This document shows positions 45,136 through 54,190 of a DNA stretch of 64,000 nucleotides, one piece after another. The notes beneath the pieces were generated by a model, which searched no databases, was not told the origin of the DNA, and saw only the letters and a program-made list of their open reading frames with translations. This stretch comes from Chitinophagaceae bacterium (lineage in GTDB: Bacteria > Bacteroidota > Bacteroidia > Chitinophagales > Chitinophagaceae). The translations under genes and the position numbers were made by a program. The stretch covers positions 1 through 64,000 of the forward strand of contig JAHEMN010000002.1 in assembly GCA_024643645.1 (NCBI GenBank), given 5' to 3'. The number at the start of each line of letters is the position of its first letter. Position 1 is the first letter of the stretch.

Positions 45136-46524
45136 ATGGCTACAATTACTAAAGAAAATATTGGTCTTTTACACGAGAAGCTAACTGTGAAATTGCAGAA
45201 GACCGATTACCTGCCTTCATTTGAAAAGGCATTGAAGGAATACAGCAAAAAAGCAAATATCCCTGGCTTCAGAAAAGGAATGGTTCCATCTGGCCTGATC
45301 AAAAAAATGTATGGCCCGTCACTTTTTGCTGATGAGGTGTTAAAATCGGTTGACCGTGAATTGATCGGTTTTCTAGAAACTGATAAATTAGAAATATTTG
45401 CTCAACCACTTCCATTGGAATCAGATTTTGGTCAATTGGATGTAAACAATCCTATCGATTATACATTCAATTTTGAGATTGGTATGAAGCCGGAATTTCA
45501 ATTACCTGAATTAGCAAAAGCAAAAACAACAAAATATGTTGTTACTGTAACTGATGAAATGGTAAATAATGAAGTAGACAGACTGCAAAACCGCCATGGA
45601 AATATGAAGGATGTAGATGCCGTAACTTCTGATGACAATGTATTGAATGTTAATTTTGTTGAAGCAGACTCAGAAGGAAATACAGTTGATGGAGGTATTA
45701 CAAAAGATAATTCTATTCTTGTAAAATACTTTTCAGAAGCATATCGGAAAACCTGGATGGGAAAGAAAGCTGGTGATACAGAAACTGTTCAGCTTAAAAA
45801 TGTATTTGATGAAAAAGAAAGAGAATGGATAATCAGTGATCTTGGATTAAAAGATGTTGAAGGTGCAGAAGAAAAATATTTCAATATTGTAATAACCAAA
45901 GTGGGGTTATTAGAGAAAAGAGAATTGAATGAAGAATTCTTCAATCAGCTTTATCCAAACAAGGAAGTAAAAACTGCCGAAGATTTCAAAGCAAAAATAA
46001 AAGAAGAGATTCAAAAGCACTGGGATGCTCAGGCAAATAATCAGATACATGATCAGATCTTTCATGCACTTGTTGATAATACTGAAATAAAATTTCCGGA
46101 AGGTTTTCTAAAGAAATGGATCAAAACCCAGGGGACTCAGTCAAAAGACCAGGAGCCAAAAACTGATGAAGAAGTTGAAAAAGAGTTTCCAACATTTCTA
46201 AATCAACTTAAATGGACCTTGATCTCTGAAAAAATCGTACAGGATAATGCTATACAGGTAGATCCTGAAGAGATCAAAATTTTTGCCAAACAGCAGCTTT
46301 TCAGTTATATGGGTGGTGCTAATCTTAGCGAAGATCAACCATGGCTAACGGATTATATAGATAAAATGATGAAGGATAGAAAATATGTAGAAGATGCATA
46401 TACCAGAATTCAATCACAAAAAATATTTGAATGGGCAGCTACACAGGTAAAACCTACTGATAAAGAAATAAGTGCGGAAGATTTTACTAAAATGACGGAA
46501 GAACACCAGCATAGTCATCATTAA
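45136..46524 (+). CDS. tig: trigger factor
   Basis: Trigger factor is the ribosome-bound chaperone that meets nascent chains. The start is the ATG at 45136 (MATITKENIGLLHEK, 462 residues); the track's start at 45106 is a TTG inside the repeat hairpin. The ribosome-binding domain carries the GFRKG-type signature in ANIPGFRKGMVPS (about 43-56). The central PPIase-like region is divergent (about 150-240, with GKKAGDTETVQL), and the C-terminal domain is helical. It ends with a His-rich tail (EEHQHSHH). It heads the tig-clpP-clpP-clpX block with its own terminator. Confidence 0.93.
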   Translation: MATITKENIGLLHEKLTVKLQKTDYLPSFEKALKEYSKKANIPGFRKGMVPSGLIKKMYGPSLFADEVLKSVDRELIGFLETDKLEIFAQPLPLESDFGQLDVNNPIDYTFNFEIGMKPEFQLPELAKAKTTKYVVTVTDEMVNNEVDRLQNRHGNMKDVDAVTSDDNVLNVNFVEADSEGNTVDGGITKDNSILVKYFSEAYRKTWMGKKAGDTETVQLKNVFDEKEREWIISDLGLKDVEGAEEKYFNIVITKVGLLEKRELNEEFFNQLYPNKEVKTAEDFKAKIKEEIQKHWDAQANNQIHDQIFHALVDNTEIKFPEGFLKKWIKTQGTQSKDQEPKTDEEVEKEFPTFLNQLKWTLISEKIVQDNAIQVDPEEIKIFAKQQLFSYMGGANLSEDQPWLTDYIDKMMKDRKYVEDAYTRIQSQKIFEWAATQVKPTDKEISAEDFTKMTEEHQHSHH

Positions 46525-46570
46525 ACCACTGTGCTCTAAGGGGAATTTAGTAACAACTTATAATATATAC

Positions 46571-46592
46571 AGCTTTGCAGAAGTGCAAAGCT
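46571..46592 (+). terminator. terminator of tig
   Basis: A 9-bp perfect stem AGCTTTGCA / TGCAAAGCT with loop GAAG and a following T7 run, 47 bases past the stop. Confidence 0.93.
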
Positions 46593-46733
46593 TTTTTTAT
46601 TGCCTTTATGACAATAAGTCAAAAATTCTGATAAAAAAGACACACATTTTGCCGTTTTACCATTTGGACGGATATTTGATACTTTCGGGATTGTTACTGA
46701 TTAATAAATAAACGAATCACTCAATTAACTAAT

Positions 46734-47432
46734 ATGACATTTAATTCAGAATTTGAAAAATATGCGGTGAAGCACCGTGGAATTTCCAGCAATACATTAC
46801 ATAGTTATGCATCGCACCTGGTTACAGGGATGACGCCAAACATTATTGAAGAACGTTCATTGAATGTTGCCGTAATGGATGTATATAGCCGCTTGATGAT
46901 GGACCGTATCATCTTTTTAGGATATCCTATTAATGATGAAATAGCAAATATTGTAACTGCCCAATTATTATTCCTGGATTCTTCTGACAGAACCAGAGAT
47001 ATAAATATGTATATCAACAGCCCAGGTGGAAGTGTCTATTCCGGTTTGGGAGTTTATGATACAATGCAGTATGTAAGTCCGGATATTGCAACAATTTGTA
47101 TTGGCGTTGCTGCTTCAATGGCCTGTGTGCTGTTAGGAGCAGGTACGAATGGAAAAAGAGCAGCCTTGAAACATTCCCGTATAATGATGCATCAACCAAG
47201 CGGAGCAATCGGTGGTCAGGCAAGCGATATTGAAATAACGGTGAATGAGATCCGTAAACTCAAAAAAGAGTTATACGAGGTTGTTAATGTACATACAGGA
47301 AAGCCAATCGATCAGATTGAAAAAGATTTTGACCGTGATAATTGGATGACGGCTGCAGAAGCAAAAGAATATGGCCTGGTAGATGAAGTTTTAATGATGA
47401 ATCCAAGAAAACAGAAAAAAGAAACTAAATAA
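46734..47432 (+). CDS. clpP: ClpP protease subunit, first copy
   Basis: This 232-residue serine protease subunit has an intact Ser-His-Asp triad: serine in GVAASMACVLL (about 127), histidine in RIMMHQPSGA (about 152), and an aspartate in KDFDRDNWMTA (about 200). An N-terminal extension of about 35 residues may include a propeptide. SPGGSVYSGLGVYDTM lies in the substrate-binding part. It pairs with the second clpP 40 bases downstream and with clpX, suggesting a mixed ClpP1P2 peptidase. The paralogues differ around the active-site strand (AASMAC versus AASMGS). Confidence 0.94.
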   Translation: MTFNSEFEKYAVKHRGISSNTLHSYASHLVTGMTPNIIEERSLNVAVMDVYSRLMMDRIIFLGYPINDEIANIVTAQLLFLDSSDRTRDINMYINSPGGSVYSGLGVYDTMQYVSPDIATICIGVAASMACVLLGAGTNGKRAALKHSRIMMHQPSGAIGGQASDIEITVNEIRKLKKELYEVVNVHTGKPIDQIEKDFDRDNWMTAAEAKEYGLVDEVLMMNPRKQKKETK

Positions 47433-47472
47433 AAAATTAAACAGGAACTATAAATATTTTAAAAATTATCAT

Positions 47473-48105
47473 ATGAATCGCAAACAATTTTTAAACAATG
47501 ATTGGAGAGCAGATGACGAGGATGATGAAAAAGATGAAAATGTGAAAAGCGACCTTGGCATTTTTAGTAAAAAATTAGAAAAATATTTTTTTCAGAAGAG
47601 ATCCGTTTATCTATGGGGTGTAGTAGATGATAAAAGCGCAAAAGATATTGTAAGCAAACTTTTATTATTAGATGCCGATAAACCGGGTGAAGAAATTAAA
47701 TTTTATATAAATAGCCCCGGAGGAGTGGTAACAAGCGGAATGGTGATGTATGATACCATGCAAATGATCAGCAGTCCAGTAAGTACAATATGCATGGGTC
47801 TGGCAGCTTCAATGGGAAGCATATTATTAAGCGGCGGTGAAAAAGGTAAACGTTTTATCTTCCCACACGGAGAAGTGATGATACATCAGCCTTCATTAGG
47901 AGGTTATATACAAGGTGTAACTGCTGATCTGGAAATTCAGGCAGAACAAACTAAAAGGGTGAAAGAGATTGGTGCTACTATCCTGGCAAAAAACTGTGGA
48001 AAGACAATAGAACAGATCATGAAAGATTTTGACAGGGATTATTGGATGGATGCCAAAAAAGCAATAGAATATGGTATAGCTGACAAATTAGTTGAAAAGC
48101 TATAA
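47473..48105 (+). CDS. clpP: ClpP protease subunit, second copy
   Basis: This 210-residue ClpP homologue also keeps the triad: serine in GLAASMGSILL (about 117), histidine in EVMIHQPSLGG (about 142), and aspartate in KDFDRDYWMDA (about 190). Its N-terminus is acidic (DDEDDEKDENVKSD). The handle region resembles the first copy but many surface positions differ, so it is an old duplication rather than a recent one. It lies between clpP1 and clpX, with a weak hairpin before clpX. Confidence 0.94.
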   Translation: MNRKQFLNNDWRADDEDDEKDENVKSDLGIFSKKLEKYFFQKRSVYLWGVVDDKSAKDIVSKLLLLDADKPGEEIKFYINSPGGVVTSGMVMYDTMQMISSPVSTICMGLAASMGSILLSGGEKGKRFIFPHGEVMIHQPSLGGYIQGVTADLEIQAEQTKRVKEIGATILAKNCGKTIEQIMKDFDRDYWMDAKKAIEYGIADKLVEKL

Positions 48106-48144
48106 GGCATTGTATATTAATATATTAAGGTTTAATTAATAAAT

Positions 48145-48170
48145 AAAGCCGCCCTTTTCGAGGTGGTTTT
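48145..48170 (+). terminator. weak hairpin between clpP2 and clpX
   Basis: AAAGCCGCCCT pairs with AGGTGGTTTT using G-U pairs. It may act as a leaky attenuator between the peptidase and unfoldase genes. Confidence 0.35.
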
Positions 48171-48222
48171 ATAATTTTGATTGTTACGAATTCGTTTGTA
48201 GTTCGTATTATAGAAACAAATT

Positions 48223-49467
48223 ATGGCAAAAAATCCTTTACATTGTTCGTTTTGTGGCCGCAACCGGGATGAGGTAAAGATCCTTATTGCTGGTCAGGAA
48301 GGACATATCTGTGAAAACTGCGTAGAACATGCCAGGGAAATAATAGACCAGGAATTGACTGTTAAAGATGAAAAAGGGAACTCCGCATTTAAATTAACGG
48401 TCAAAAAACCAATGGAGATCACCAGGTTTTTGGATGAATATGCAATTGGCCAGAATGAGGCAAAAAAAGTTCTAGCTGTTGCTGTATATAATCATTATAA
48501 AAGATTACAGCAAAAACCATCTGAAAATCCCAATGGCAATGATATTGAAATTGAAAAGAGTAATATCATCATGGTGGGTGAAACCGGTACCGGTAAAACA
48601 TTACTGGCAAAAAGTATAGCCCGTATGTTGAATGTACCCTTTGCTATTGTTGATGCTACTGTATTTACTGAAGCCGGATATGTAGGAGAAGATGTGGAAA
48701 GTATACTTACGAGATTATTACAGGTTTGTAATTACGATGTTACCGCTGCTGAGAGAGGTATCGTATATATAGATGAGATAGATAAGATAGCCAGAAAAGG
48801 TGATAACCCTTCTATAACCCGTGATGTAAGTGGAGAAGGAGTACAACAAGGTATGTTGAAACTGTTAGAAGGAACTGATGTACTGGTACCACCACAAGGC
48901 GGAAGAAAACATCCTGAACAGAAACTGATCAAAATAAATACACAGAATATATTATTTATTTGCGGAGGTGCTTTTGATGGAATTGATAAAATAATAGCCC
49001 GCCGGGTACAAACCAATACGATCGGATTTAATGTAGATAAGGAACTACAGGAAAACATGAAGAAAAATTTACTTCGTTATGTAAATGCAACAGACTTAAA
49101 AGGATTTGGCTTAATACCTGAATTGCTGGGAAGGTTGCCGGTAGTAACACATCTTGATCCGTTGGATGCAGAAACATTAAGGGCCATCCTTACAGAACCA
49201 AAGAATGCTTTGGTAAAACAGTACAAGAAACTTTTTGAATTGGAAAATATTAAGCTGACCATTGAAGATGATGTGCTTGATTTTATGGTAGAAAAAGCAA
49301 TGGAATATAAACTTGGTGCAAGAGGTCTAAGAAGTATTTGCGAAGGAATACTTACTGATGCAATGTATGAAATGCCATCTTCAGATGTAAAAGAATTCAA
49401 TTTGGATCTCGAATATGCCAAACGACATTTTGATAAGAGTAAGTTGAGCTTATTGAAAGTAGCTTAA
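48223..49467 (+). CDS. clpX: ATP-dependent unfoldase ClpX
   Basis: ClpX recognises, unfolds and feeds proteins to ClpP. The 414-residue protein starts with the zinc-binding domain: [12 protein letters not shown] and [10 protein letters not shown] give four cysteines. Walker A is [15 protein letters not shown] (about 125), Walker [13 protein letters not shown], and the [11 protein letters not shown] pore region and sensor motifs follow. A peptidase-contact IGF loop is represented by TIGFNVD. It is a normal length and has its own terminator. Confidence 0.97.
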   Translation: MAKNPLHCSFCGRNRDEVKILIAGQEGHICENCVEHAREIIDQELTVKDEKGNSAFKLTVKKPMEITRFLDEYAIGQNEAKKVLAVAVYNHYKRLQQKPSENPNGNDIEIEKSNIIMVGETGTGKTLLAKSIARMLNVPFAIVDATVFTEAGYVGEDVESILTRLLQVCNYDVTAAERGIVYIDEIDKIARKGDNPSITRDVSGEGVQQGMLKLLEGTDVLVPPQGGRKHPEQKLIKINTQNILFICGGAFDGIDKIIARRVQTNTIGFNVDKELQENMKKNLLRYVNATDLKGFGLIPELLGRLPVVTHLDPLDAETLRAILTEPKNALVKQYKKLFELENIKLTIEDDVLDFMVEKAMEYKLGARGLRSICEGILTDAMYEMPSSDVKEFNLDLEYAKRHFDKSKLSLLKVA

Positions 49468-49492
49468 CCAGTTTCATTATAAAATAATTATT

Positions 49493-49522
49493 AAATGCCA
49501 GAGTAAATATGCTCCGGCATTT
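49493..49522 (+). terminator. terminator of clpX
   Basis: AAATGCC-A-GAG / CTC-C-GGCATTT with one mismatch and a T-rich tail, 26 bases past the stop. Confidence 0.85.
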
Positions 49523-49559
49523 TTAGTATTGCTAACTTTATTTTTCAAAAAAGTATATT

Positions 49560-49706
49560 ATGCAAGAATTATTAGAAAAACTAAAGGCAGAAGCCGGACT
49601 TACTGATGAACAGGCAAAGAAAGCTATCTCTACTATTAAAAGTTACGTTGTAGAAAAATTTCCAATGCTGGAAGGTGCCGTTAGCAATGTATTTGGGAAT
49701 GAGTAA
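49560..49706 (+). CDS. 48-residue helical protein
   Basis: This small gene is below the ORF-track cutoff. ATG at 49560 opens a frame that reads MQELLEKLKAEAGL, continues LTDEQAKKAISTIKSYV, and ends VSNVFGNE with TAA at 49704-49706. It is amphipathic and helical, with no signal peptide. It resembles small DUF-type helical proteins that are common in Bacteroidota, but I cannot name the family. A terminator precedes it and the next gene converges on it with adjacent stop codons. Confidence 0.65.
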   Translation: MQELLEKLKAEAGLTDEQAKKAISTIKSYVVEKFPMLEGAVSNVFGNE

Positions 49707-49832
49707 TTAACGGATGTTACGACAATGTTTTCCTTTTGGATGATTAGCCGCTTCATATGGAGTCATTGCCCTGGAACATGATTGAAAAACAATACCTGCA
49801 AGGATCAATAAAAAAAAGATTCTGGTTTTCAT
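49707..49832 (-). CDS. 41-residue putative lipoprotein
   Basis: Also missed by the track. It starts ATG at 49832-49830: MKTRIFFLLILAGIVFQSC is a short signal with a lipobox ending FQSC. The mature part is only about 23 residues (SRAMTPYEAANHPKGKHCRNIR), basic and with one extra cysteine. It stops at 49707. It would be an entericidin-like tiny lipoprotein by size, but there is no sequence match to claim. Its stop lies next to that of the 48-residue gene. Confidence 0.6.
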   Translation of the reverse strand: MKTRIFFLLILAGIVFQSCSRAMTPYEAANHPKGKHCRNIR

Positions 49833-49995
49833 AGCTGTTTTTTTAGACAACTAAAATACATATTCCTTCAAGGTTTTATAGTAAAGAAATACTTAGAAAA
49901 ATCATTTTTTTAAGGCGTAGAATTTATCAGTAAAAATTCTGGAAAATCACTCTTTAAATAAAATATTTCTGTTTTATGTATAACTATTAAAAAGA

Positions 49996-50020
49996 ACATC
50001 CCGGCGCCTGGCCGGGATGT
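49996..50020 (-). terminator. terminator of nrdJ
   Basis: A 10-bp perfect GC-rich stem ACATCCCGGC / GCCGGGATGT with a five-base loop, followed on the minus strand by TTCTTTTTAAT. It lies about 85 bases past the nrdJ stop. The remainder of the 49833-50104 gap shows nothing else firm. Confidence 0.85.
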
Positions 50021-50104
50021 AGAATTAATGGGTACTTTCTTTATTTGGTTTTTCAATCCAAACATGTTTGATGTCCGCCATTGTTATTACAACAGCAGAA
50101 TAGA

Positions 50105-53100
50105 TCAACTGCAACCACCCTGGTTACCACAGTTCAGGCATTTGTAACAAGTGCCGCTTCTCATCATTATATGTCCACAAACATTACAAGCAGGTGCATC
50201 ACTTTGCATACTCTTGGAAGCTGCATTCAATGCCTCTGCACCAGTATCAGGTCTTGCTGACTGTGCTACACGTTGATTCTTTACAGGCTGTGGAGCAACA
50301 GTTCCCGCTGAAGGTGTTACACGAACACTGGATAATTCATGCGGTACATATTCCAATGGATTTGATGGTACCTCATCCCATTCATCTGCTCCAGTATTCA
50401 TGATCTCAGGCTTATCCAAAACATGAACAAGATCAGTACGGCCGAGGTATTCATAACCTAATACCCTGAAAATAAAATCAACTATTGATGTTGTTGATTT
50501 GATATTCGGATGCTCTACAAATCCAGATGGGTCAAATCTTGTAAAAGCAAACTTGTCAACAAACTCTTCTAATGGAACACCATATTGTAAACCAATAGAG
50601 ATTGAGATCGCAAAGCAGTTCATCATACTACGCATGGTAGCTCCCTCTTTCGCCATATCCACAAAAATTTCTCCCAATGTTCCATCACTGTACTCACCGG
50701 TGCGGAGGAAGATGGCTTGTCCGTTGATTTTAGCTTTTTGTGTAAAACCACGGCGCTTGGCAGGCAATGCTCTTCTTTCAACAATAGTGGCAAGTCTTCT
50801 TTTCAGCTTGGTATCAGGTGATGCCTGTACCCTCTTTTGTACTTCATCCAGTAATTCTTCAACAGTTAATTTTCCCAGATCAACAATGTTGGAATCACCC
50901 GTAGTATTCAACTGTTCCTTAGTAGCTGCTTCCTCCGATTTTGTATCTTCTTTTTTCTTCTTATCACTTTTATTACTTAATGGCTGTGATAATTTAGAAC
51001 CATCCCTATACAATGCATTTGCTTTCAACCCTAACTTCCAGCTGAGGTAATATGCATCTGCAATCTCTTCTACTTTAGCTTCATAAGGCAGGTTAATTGT
51101 TTTGGAGATAGCACCACTGATAAATGGTTGTGTAGCTCCCATCATGCGGATGTGGCCATGTGCATGTATATATCGTTGGCCTTTAGCTCCGCATTTATTG
51201 GCACAGTCAAAAACGGGCAAGTGTTCATCTTTTAATCCAGGGGCACCTTCAAGCATCATTGTACCACACACATAATTATTCGCTTCCTCTATCTGCTCAT
51301 CTGTGAATCCTAATGCTTCCAGCATACTCCATTCACCATCATTATATTCGTCCGCAGTAAAGCCCAGTCTTTGCAGACACTCTTCACCTAATGAATATTT
51401 ATTGAAAATAAAGCCGACTTCAAATGCAGTCAATGCAGCAGCATCCAGTTTCTTAATTTCATCAGCTATAAAACCTTTTTCACTTAACGTCTGATGATTA
51501 ATATGCGGTGCACCTGCAAATGAAGCAGACCCTGTTGCATACTTAATAATATTCTCTGATTCTTTTTCAGAATAACCCAGATGCTTTAGTGCAGATGGTA
51601 CTGACTGGTTAATGATCTTAAAATAACCACCACCAGATAGTTTTTTAAATTTCACCAAAGCGAAATCTGGTTCTACGCCTGTAGTATCACAATCCATTAC
51701 CAGACCTATAGTTCCTGTAGGTGCTATTACGGTTGCCTGTGCATTTCTGTAACCAAACTTCTCTCCCATTTCTACTGCATCATCCCATGCCTTGCAAGCT
51801 GCTTTTAATAAATAATCAGGACAATATTTTGCATGAATTCCCTGAGGCTTCAAACTTAATCCTTCGTATTCATCAGCATCATAAGCAGCAAGGCGGTGAT
51901 TACGCATTACTTTCATCATGTGCTCCTTGTTCTCTTCATATCTTGGAAAAGCACCTAAAACACTTGCCATTTCTGCAGAGGTTTTATAAGCAACACCAGT
52001 CATTATTGCAGTGATAGCTCCTGCAATACCCCTTGCTTCTTCACTATCATAAGGAATACCACCAACCATTAACATGGTGCCAAGGTTAGCATAGCCTAAT
52101 CCTAATGTCCTGTACTCATAACTCAATTGAGCCACTTCTTTAGAAGGGAATTGAGCCATTAATACTGAAACTTCCAATACAACTGTCCATAAACGACAGT
52201 TATATTCATATCCTTCTACATCAAATGATTTTTTTTCTTTATCATAAAACTTCATCAGGTTTGATGAAGCCAGATTACAAGCTGTATTATCAAGGAACAT
52301 GTATTCAGAGCAAGGATTTGATGCTCTGATTTCCCCACCTTCAGGACAAGTATGCCATTCGTTGATGGTGGTATTATATTGTGTACCGGGATCAGCACAA
52401 CGCCATGCAGCGTAAGAGATCTGATTCCATAATTCCCTTGCAGGAACTTTCTTCATCACTCTTCCATCCATTCTTCCTTTCAATTCCCAATCTTCATTAT
52501 TATCTAATTTTTCGAAAAATGAATTTGGAATACGGATAGAGTTATTTGAGTTCTGTCCACTTACAGTTCTGTATGCTTCATCTTCATAGCCTGAAGGATA
52601 TCCGGCAGCGATCAATGCCCCTACTTTCTTTTCTTCTTCAACTTTCCAGTTAATGAAATCAACAATTTCAGGATGATCCAGATCCAGGCAAACCATTTTA
52701 GCAGCACGGCGTGTAGTACCACCCGATTTGATAGCTCCTGCAGCACGGTCACCAATTTTCAGAAAACTCATTAATCCGGAAGAACTTCCGCCACCACTTA
52801 ATTTTTCTCCTGAACCACGCAGATTGGAATAGTTTGTTCCGACACCAGAACCATATTTAAAAATCCTTGCTTCCCTTACCCACAGGTCCATGATTCCTCC
52901 ATCATTTACCAGATCATCATCAACGCTCAGAATAAAGCAGGCATGCGGTTGTGGACGTTCATATGCATTCTGAGATCTTTTCAATTCCCCGTCATTAGCA
53001 TCTACATAATAATGGCCCTGAGGCTTACCTGTAATGCCGTAGCTTTCGTGAAGGCCAGTATTGAACCACTGAGGTGAATTTGGTACACACATCTGATTAA

Positions 53101-53485
53101 GGATACTATACACTAATTCCTCATAAAATACCTGAGCATCATTTTGACTGGCAAAATAACCATAGCGTTCACCCCAGGCTCTCCAGCAATTTGCCATGCG
53201 ATGTGCAACCTGTTTTGCTGAAGTCTCTCTTCCCAAACTTCCATCTGGTTGAGGAATCCCGGCTTTACGAAAATATTTTTGCGCAAGAATATCAGTAGCA
53301 ATCTGACTCCACTGTTTCGGCACTTCAACATTGTTCATTTCAAATACAGTTTCTCCATTCGGGTTTCGAATTACAGAAGTACGGTAATCATACTCAAACA
53401 TGTCAAATACATCGACGTCCTCACGGGTAAAGCGACGAGAAAATTGCAAACCGCTCTTTGCGGATGCTTTGGTTTTGGTAGCCAT
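50105..53485 (-). CDS. nrdJ: adenosylcobalamin-dependent ribonucleotide reductase
   Basis: This is a class II (NrdJ) reductase of 1126 residues, which reduces ribonucleotides to deoxyribonucleotides with a B12-derived radical. Substrate and active-site motifs include MCVPNSPQWFNTGLH, YGSGVGTNYSNLRG, the NxCxE site ASNPCSEYMF (about 395), and APTGTIGLVMDCDTTG. A Lys/Glu-rich linker (about 840-870) separates a C-terminal domain. It ends in a four-cysteine zinc ribbon, CNVCGHIMMRSG and CYKCLNCGNQGGCS, that carries the redox cysteines. A 705-base gap precedes it, with paired DnaA-box-like sites. Confidence 0.95.
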   Translation of the reverse strand: MATKTKASAKSGLQFSRRFTREDVDVFDMFEYDYRTSVIRNPNGETVFEMNNVEVPKQWSQIATDILAQKYFRKAGIPQPDGSLGRETSAKQVAHRMANCWRAWGERYGYFASQNDAQVFYEELVYSILNQMCVPNSPQWFNTGLHESYGITGKPQGHYYVDANDGELKRSQNAYERPQPHACFILSVDDDLVNDGGIMDLWVREARIFKYGSGVGTNYSNLRGSGEKLSGGGSSSGLMSFLKIGDRAAGAIKSGGTTRRAAKMVCLDLDHPEIVDFINWKVEEEKKVGALIAAGYPSGYEDEAYRTVSGQNSNNSIRIPNSFFEKLDNNEDWELKGRMDGRVMKKVPARELWNQISYAAWRCADPGTQYNTTINEWHTCPEGGEIRASNPCSEYMFLDNTACNLASSNLMKFYDKEKKSFDVEGYEYNCRLWTVVLEVSVLMAQFPSKEVAQLSYEYRTLGLGYANLGTMLMVGGIPYDSEEARGIAGAITAIMTGVAYKTSAEMASVLGAFPRYEENKEHMMKVMRNHRLAAYDADEYEGLSLKPQGIHAKYCPDYLLKAACKAWDDAVEMGEKFGYRNAQATVIAPTGTIGLVMDCDTTGVEPDFALVKFKKLSGGGYFKIINQSVPSALKHLGYSEKESENIIKYATGSASFAGAPHINHQTLSEKGFIADEIKKLDAAALTAFEVGFIFNKYSLGEECLQRLGFTADEYNDGEWSMLEALGFTDEQIEEANNYVCGTMMLEGAPGLKDEHLPVFDCANKCGAKGQRYIHAHGHIRMMGATQPFISGAISKTINLPYEAKVEEIADAYYLSWKLGLKANALYRDGSKLSQPLSNKSDKKKKEDTKSEEAATKEQLNTTGDSNIVDLGKLTVEELLDEVQKRVQASPDTKLKRRLATIVERRALPAKRRGFTQKAKINGQAIFLRTGEYSDGTLGEIFVDMAKEGATMRSMMNCFAISISIGLQYGVPLEEFVDKFAFTRFDPSGFVEHPNIKSTTSIVDFIFRVLGYEYLGRTDLVHVLDKPEIMNTGADEWDEVPSNPLEYVPHELSSVRVTPSAGTVAPQPVKNQRVAQSARPDTGAEALNAASKSMQSDAPACNVCGHIMMRSGTCYKCLNCGNQGGCS

Positions 53486-54190
53486 AACTAAAAGAATTTC
53501 TCAGGTTAAGTAAATGTAAACTGTGATGACGAAAATATTTTTTTGTATCTGTAATTCATAGTTAGAAATATACACATTCTGTGGATAACAGGATTTTGAA
53601 AACCGACAATTCAAGCCTGTATTGCATCCTGTCTTTTTTTCACAAAACTGCCAAAAGTTTAGGGTAATTTTTTTTGGAAATATAACTCCGGTAACCTATC
53701 TGATTTTTTACCAAAATACTTTTGTATAGAACCTAATTCAGGCAAGGGTTTAAAAGAATAAAACGGCTGAAAGCTTTGGTACTGCTGACTTTTATAAATA
53801 TACTACCTTGAAAGGCTTAGCAGCAAAGGGTTTCACAAAAAATTTATTTTTTAAAAAAAGTTGTGAAAAAAATACTTCAAAATTTCGTTTGTGCCATACG
53901 TAAGAAAGCATAACATATAGCTTATCAATTTTATTGATCTGGCATTCATTTAAAACCAAAATGTAGATCACAATCGTTTATTAAATTGAGATTACCAAAA
54001 AACTGTACTACTTGGTTTTATTGGATGTAGTTTATTGTTGATAACGCTTATAGAACTACCCTACTATTGAATTCTTTGTAGAAAGAAAATATGGAACATT
54101 TTGAAAAAAAGTACTTTTAAAATCAATTTTAATTACTAGTGGGCAATGCCGAAAGTTTTTTGCATTTTTGTACCTAACAACACAGGATGA
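53486..54190. other. 705-base intergenic region between divergent nrdJ and the GGGP synthase gene
   Basis: This is the longest gene-free stretch. It contains the DnaA-box-like pair (53568-53588), a stem candidate CTTTG-gta-CTGCT / AGCAG-CAAAG (53774-53828), and a weaker box TGTTGATAA at 54036-54044. A CATTTTTG element at 54163 could be the -7 box for the GGGP synthase gene. I see no ORF of note and no cobalamin-riboswitch core. Confidence 0.45.
53568..53588. promoter_or_regulatory. inverted DnaA-box-like pair upstream of nrdJ
   Basis: ATATACACA (one mismatch to TTATNCACA) and TGTGGATAA (its complement TTATCCACA is a perfect DnaA box) face each other across TTC. The pair lies 83-103 bases upstream of the nrdJ start and is a likely site for DnaA or another palindrome-binding regulator. 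Confidence 0.45.

Noticed and set aside
50025-50081. 18-codon minus-strand ORF (MADIKHVW...) just past nrdJ
   Set aside because: Too short to support, with no signal peptide, motif or comparison.
50499-51050. 183-residue plus-strand ORF inside nrdJ
   Set aside because: Antisense to the well-conserved NrdJ C-terminal half; Ser/Leu-rich translation with no domain.
53486-54190. Cobalamin riboswitch ahead of nrdJ
   Set aside because: I looked for the conserved GCCACTG-type core on both strands and did not find it.
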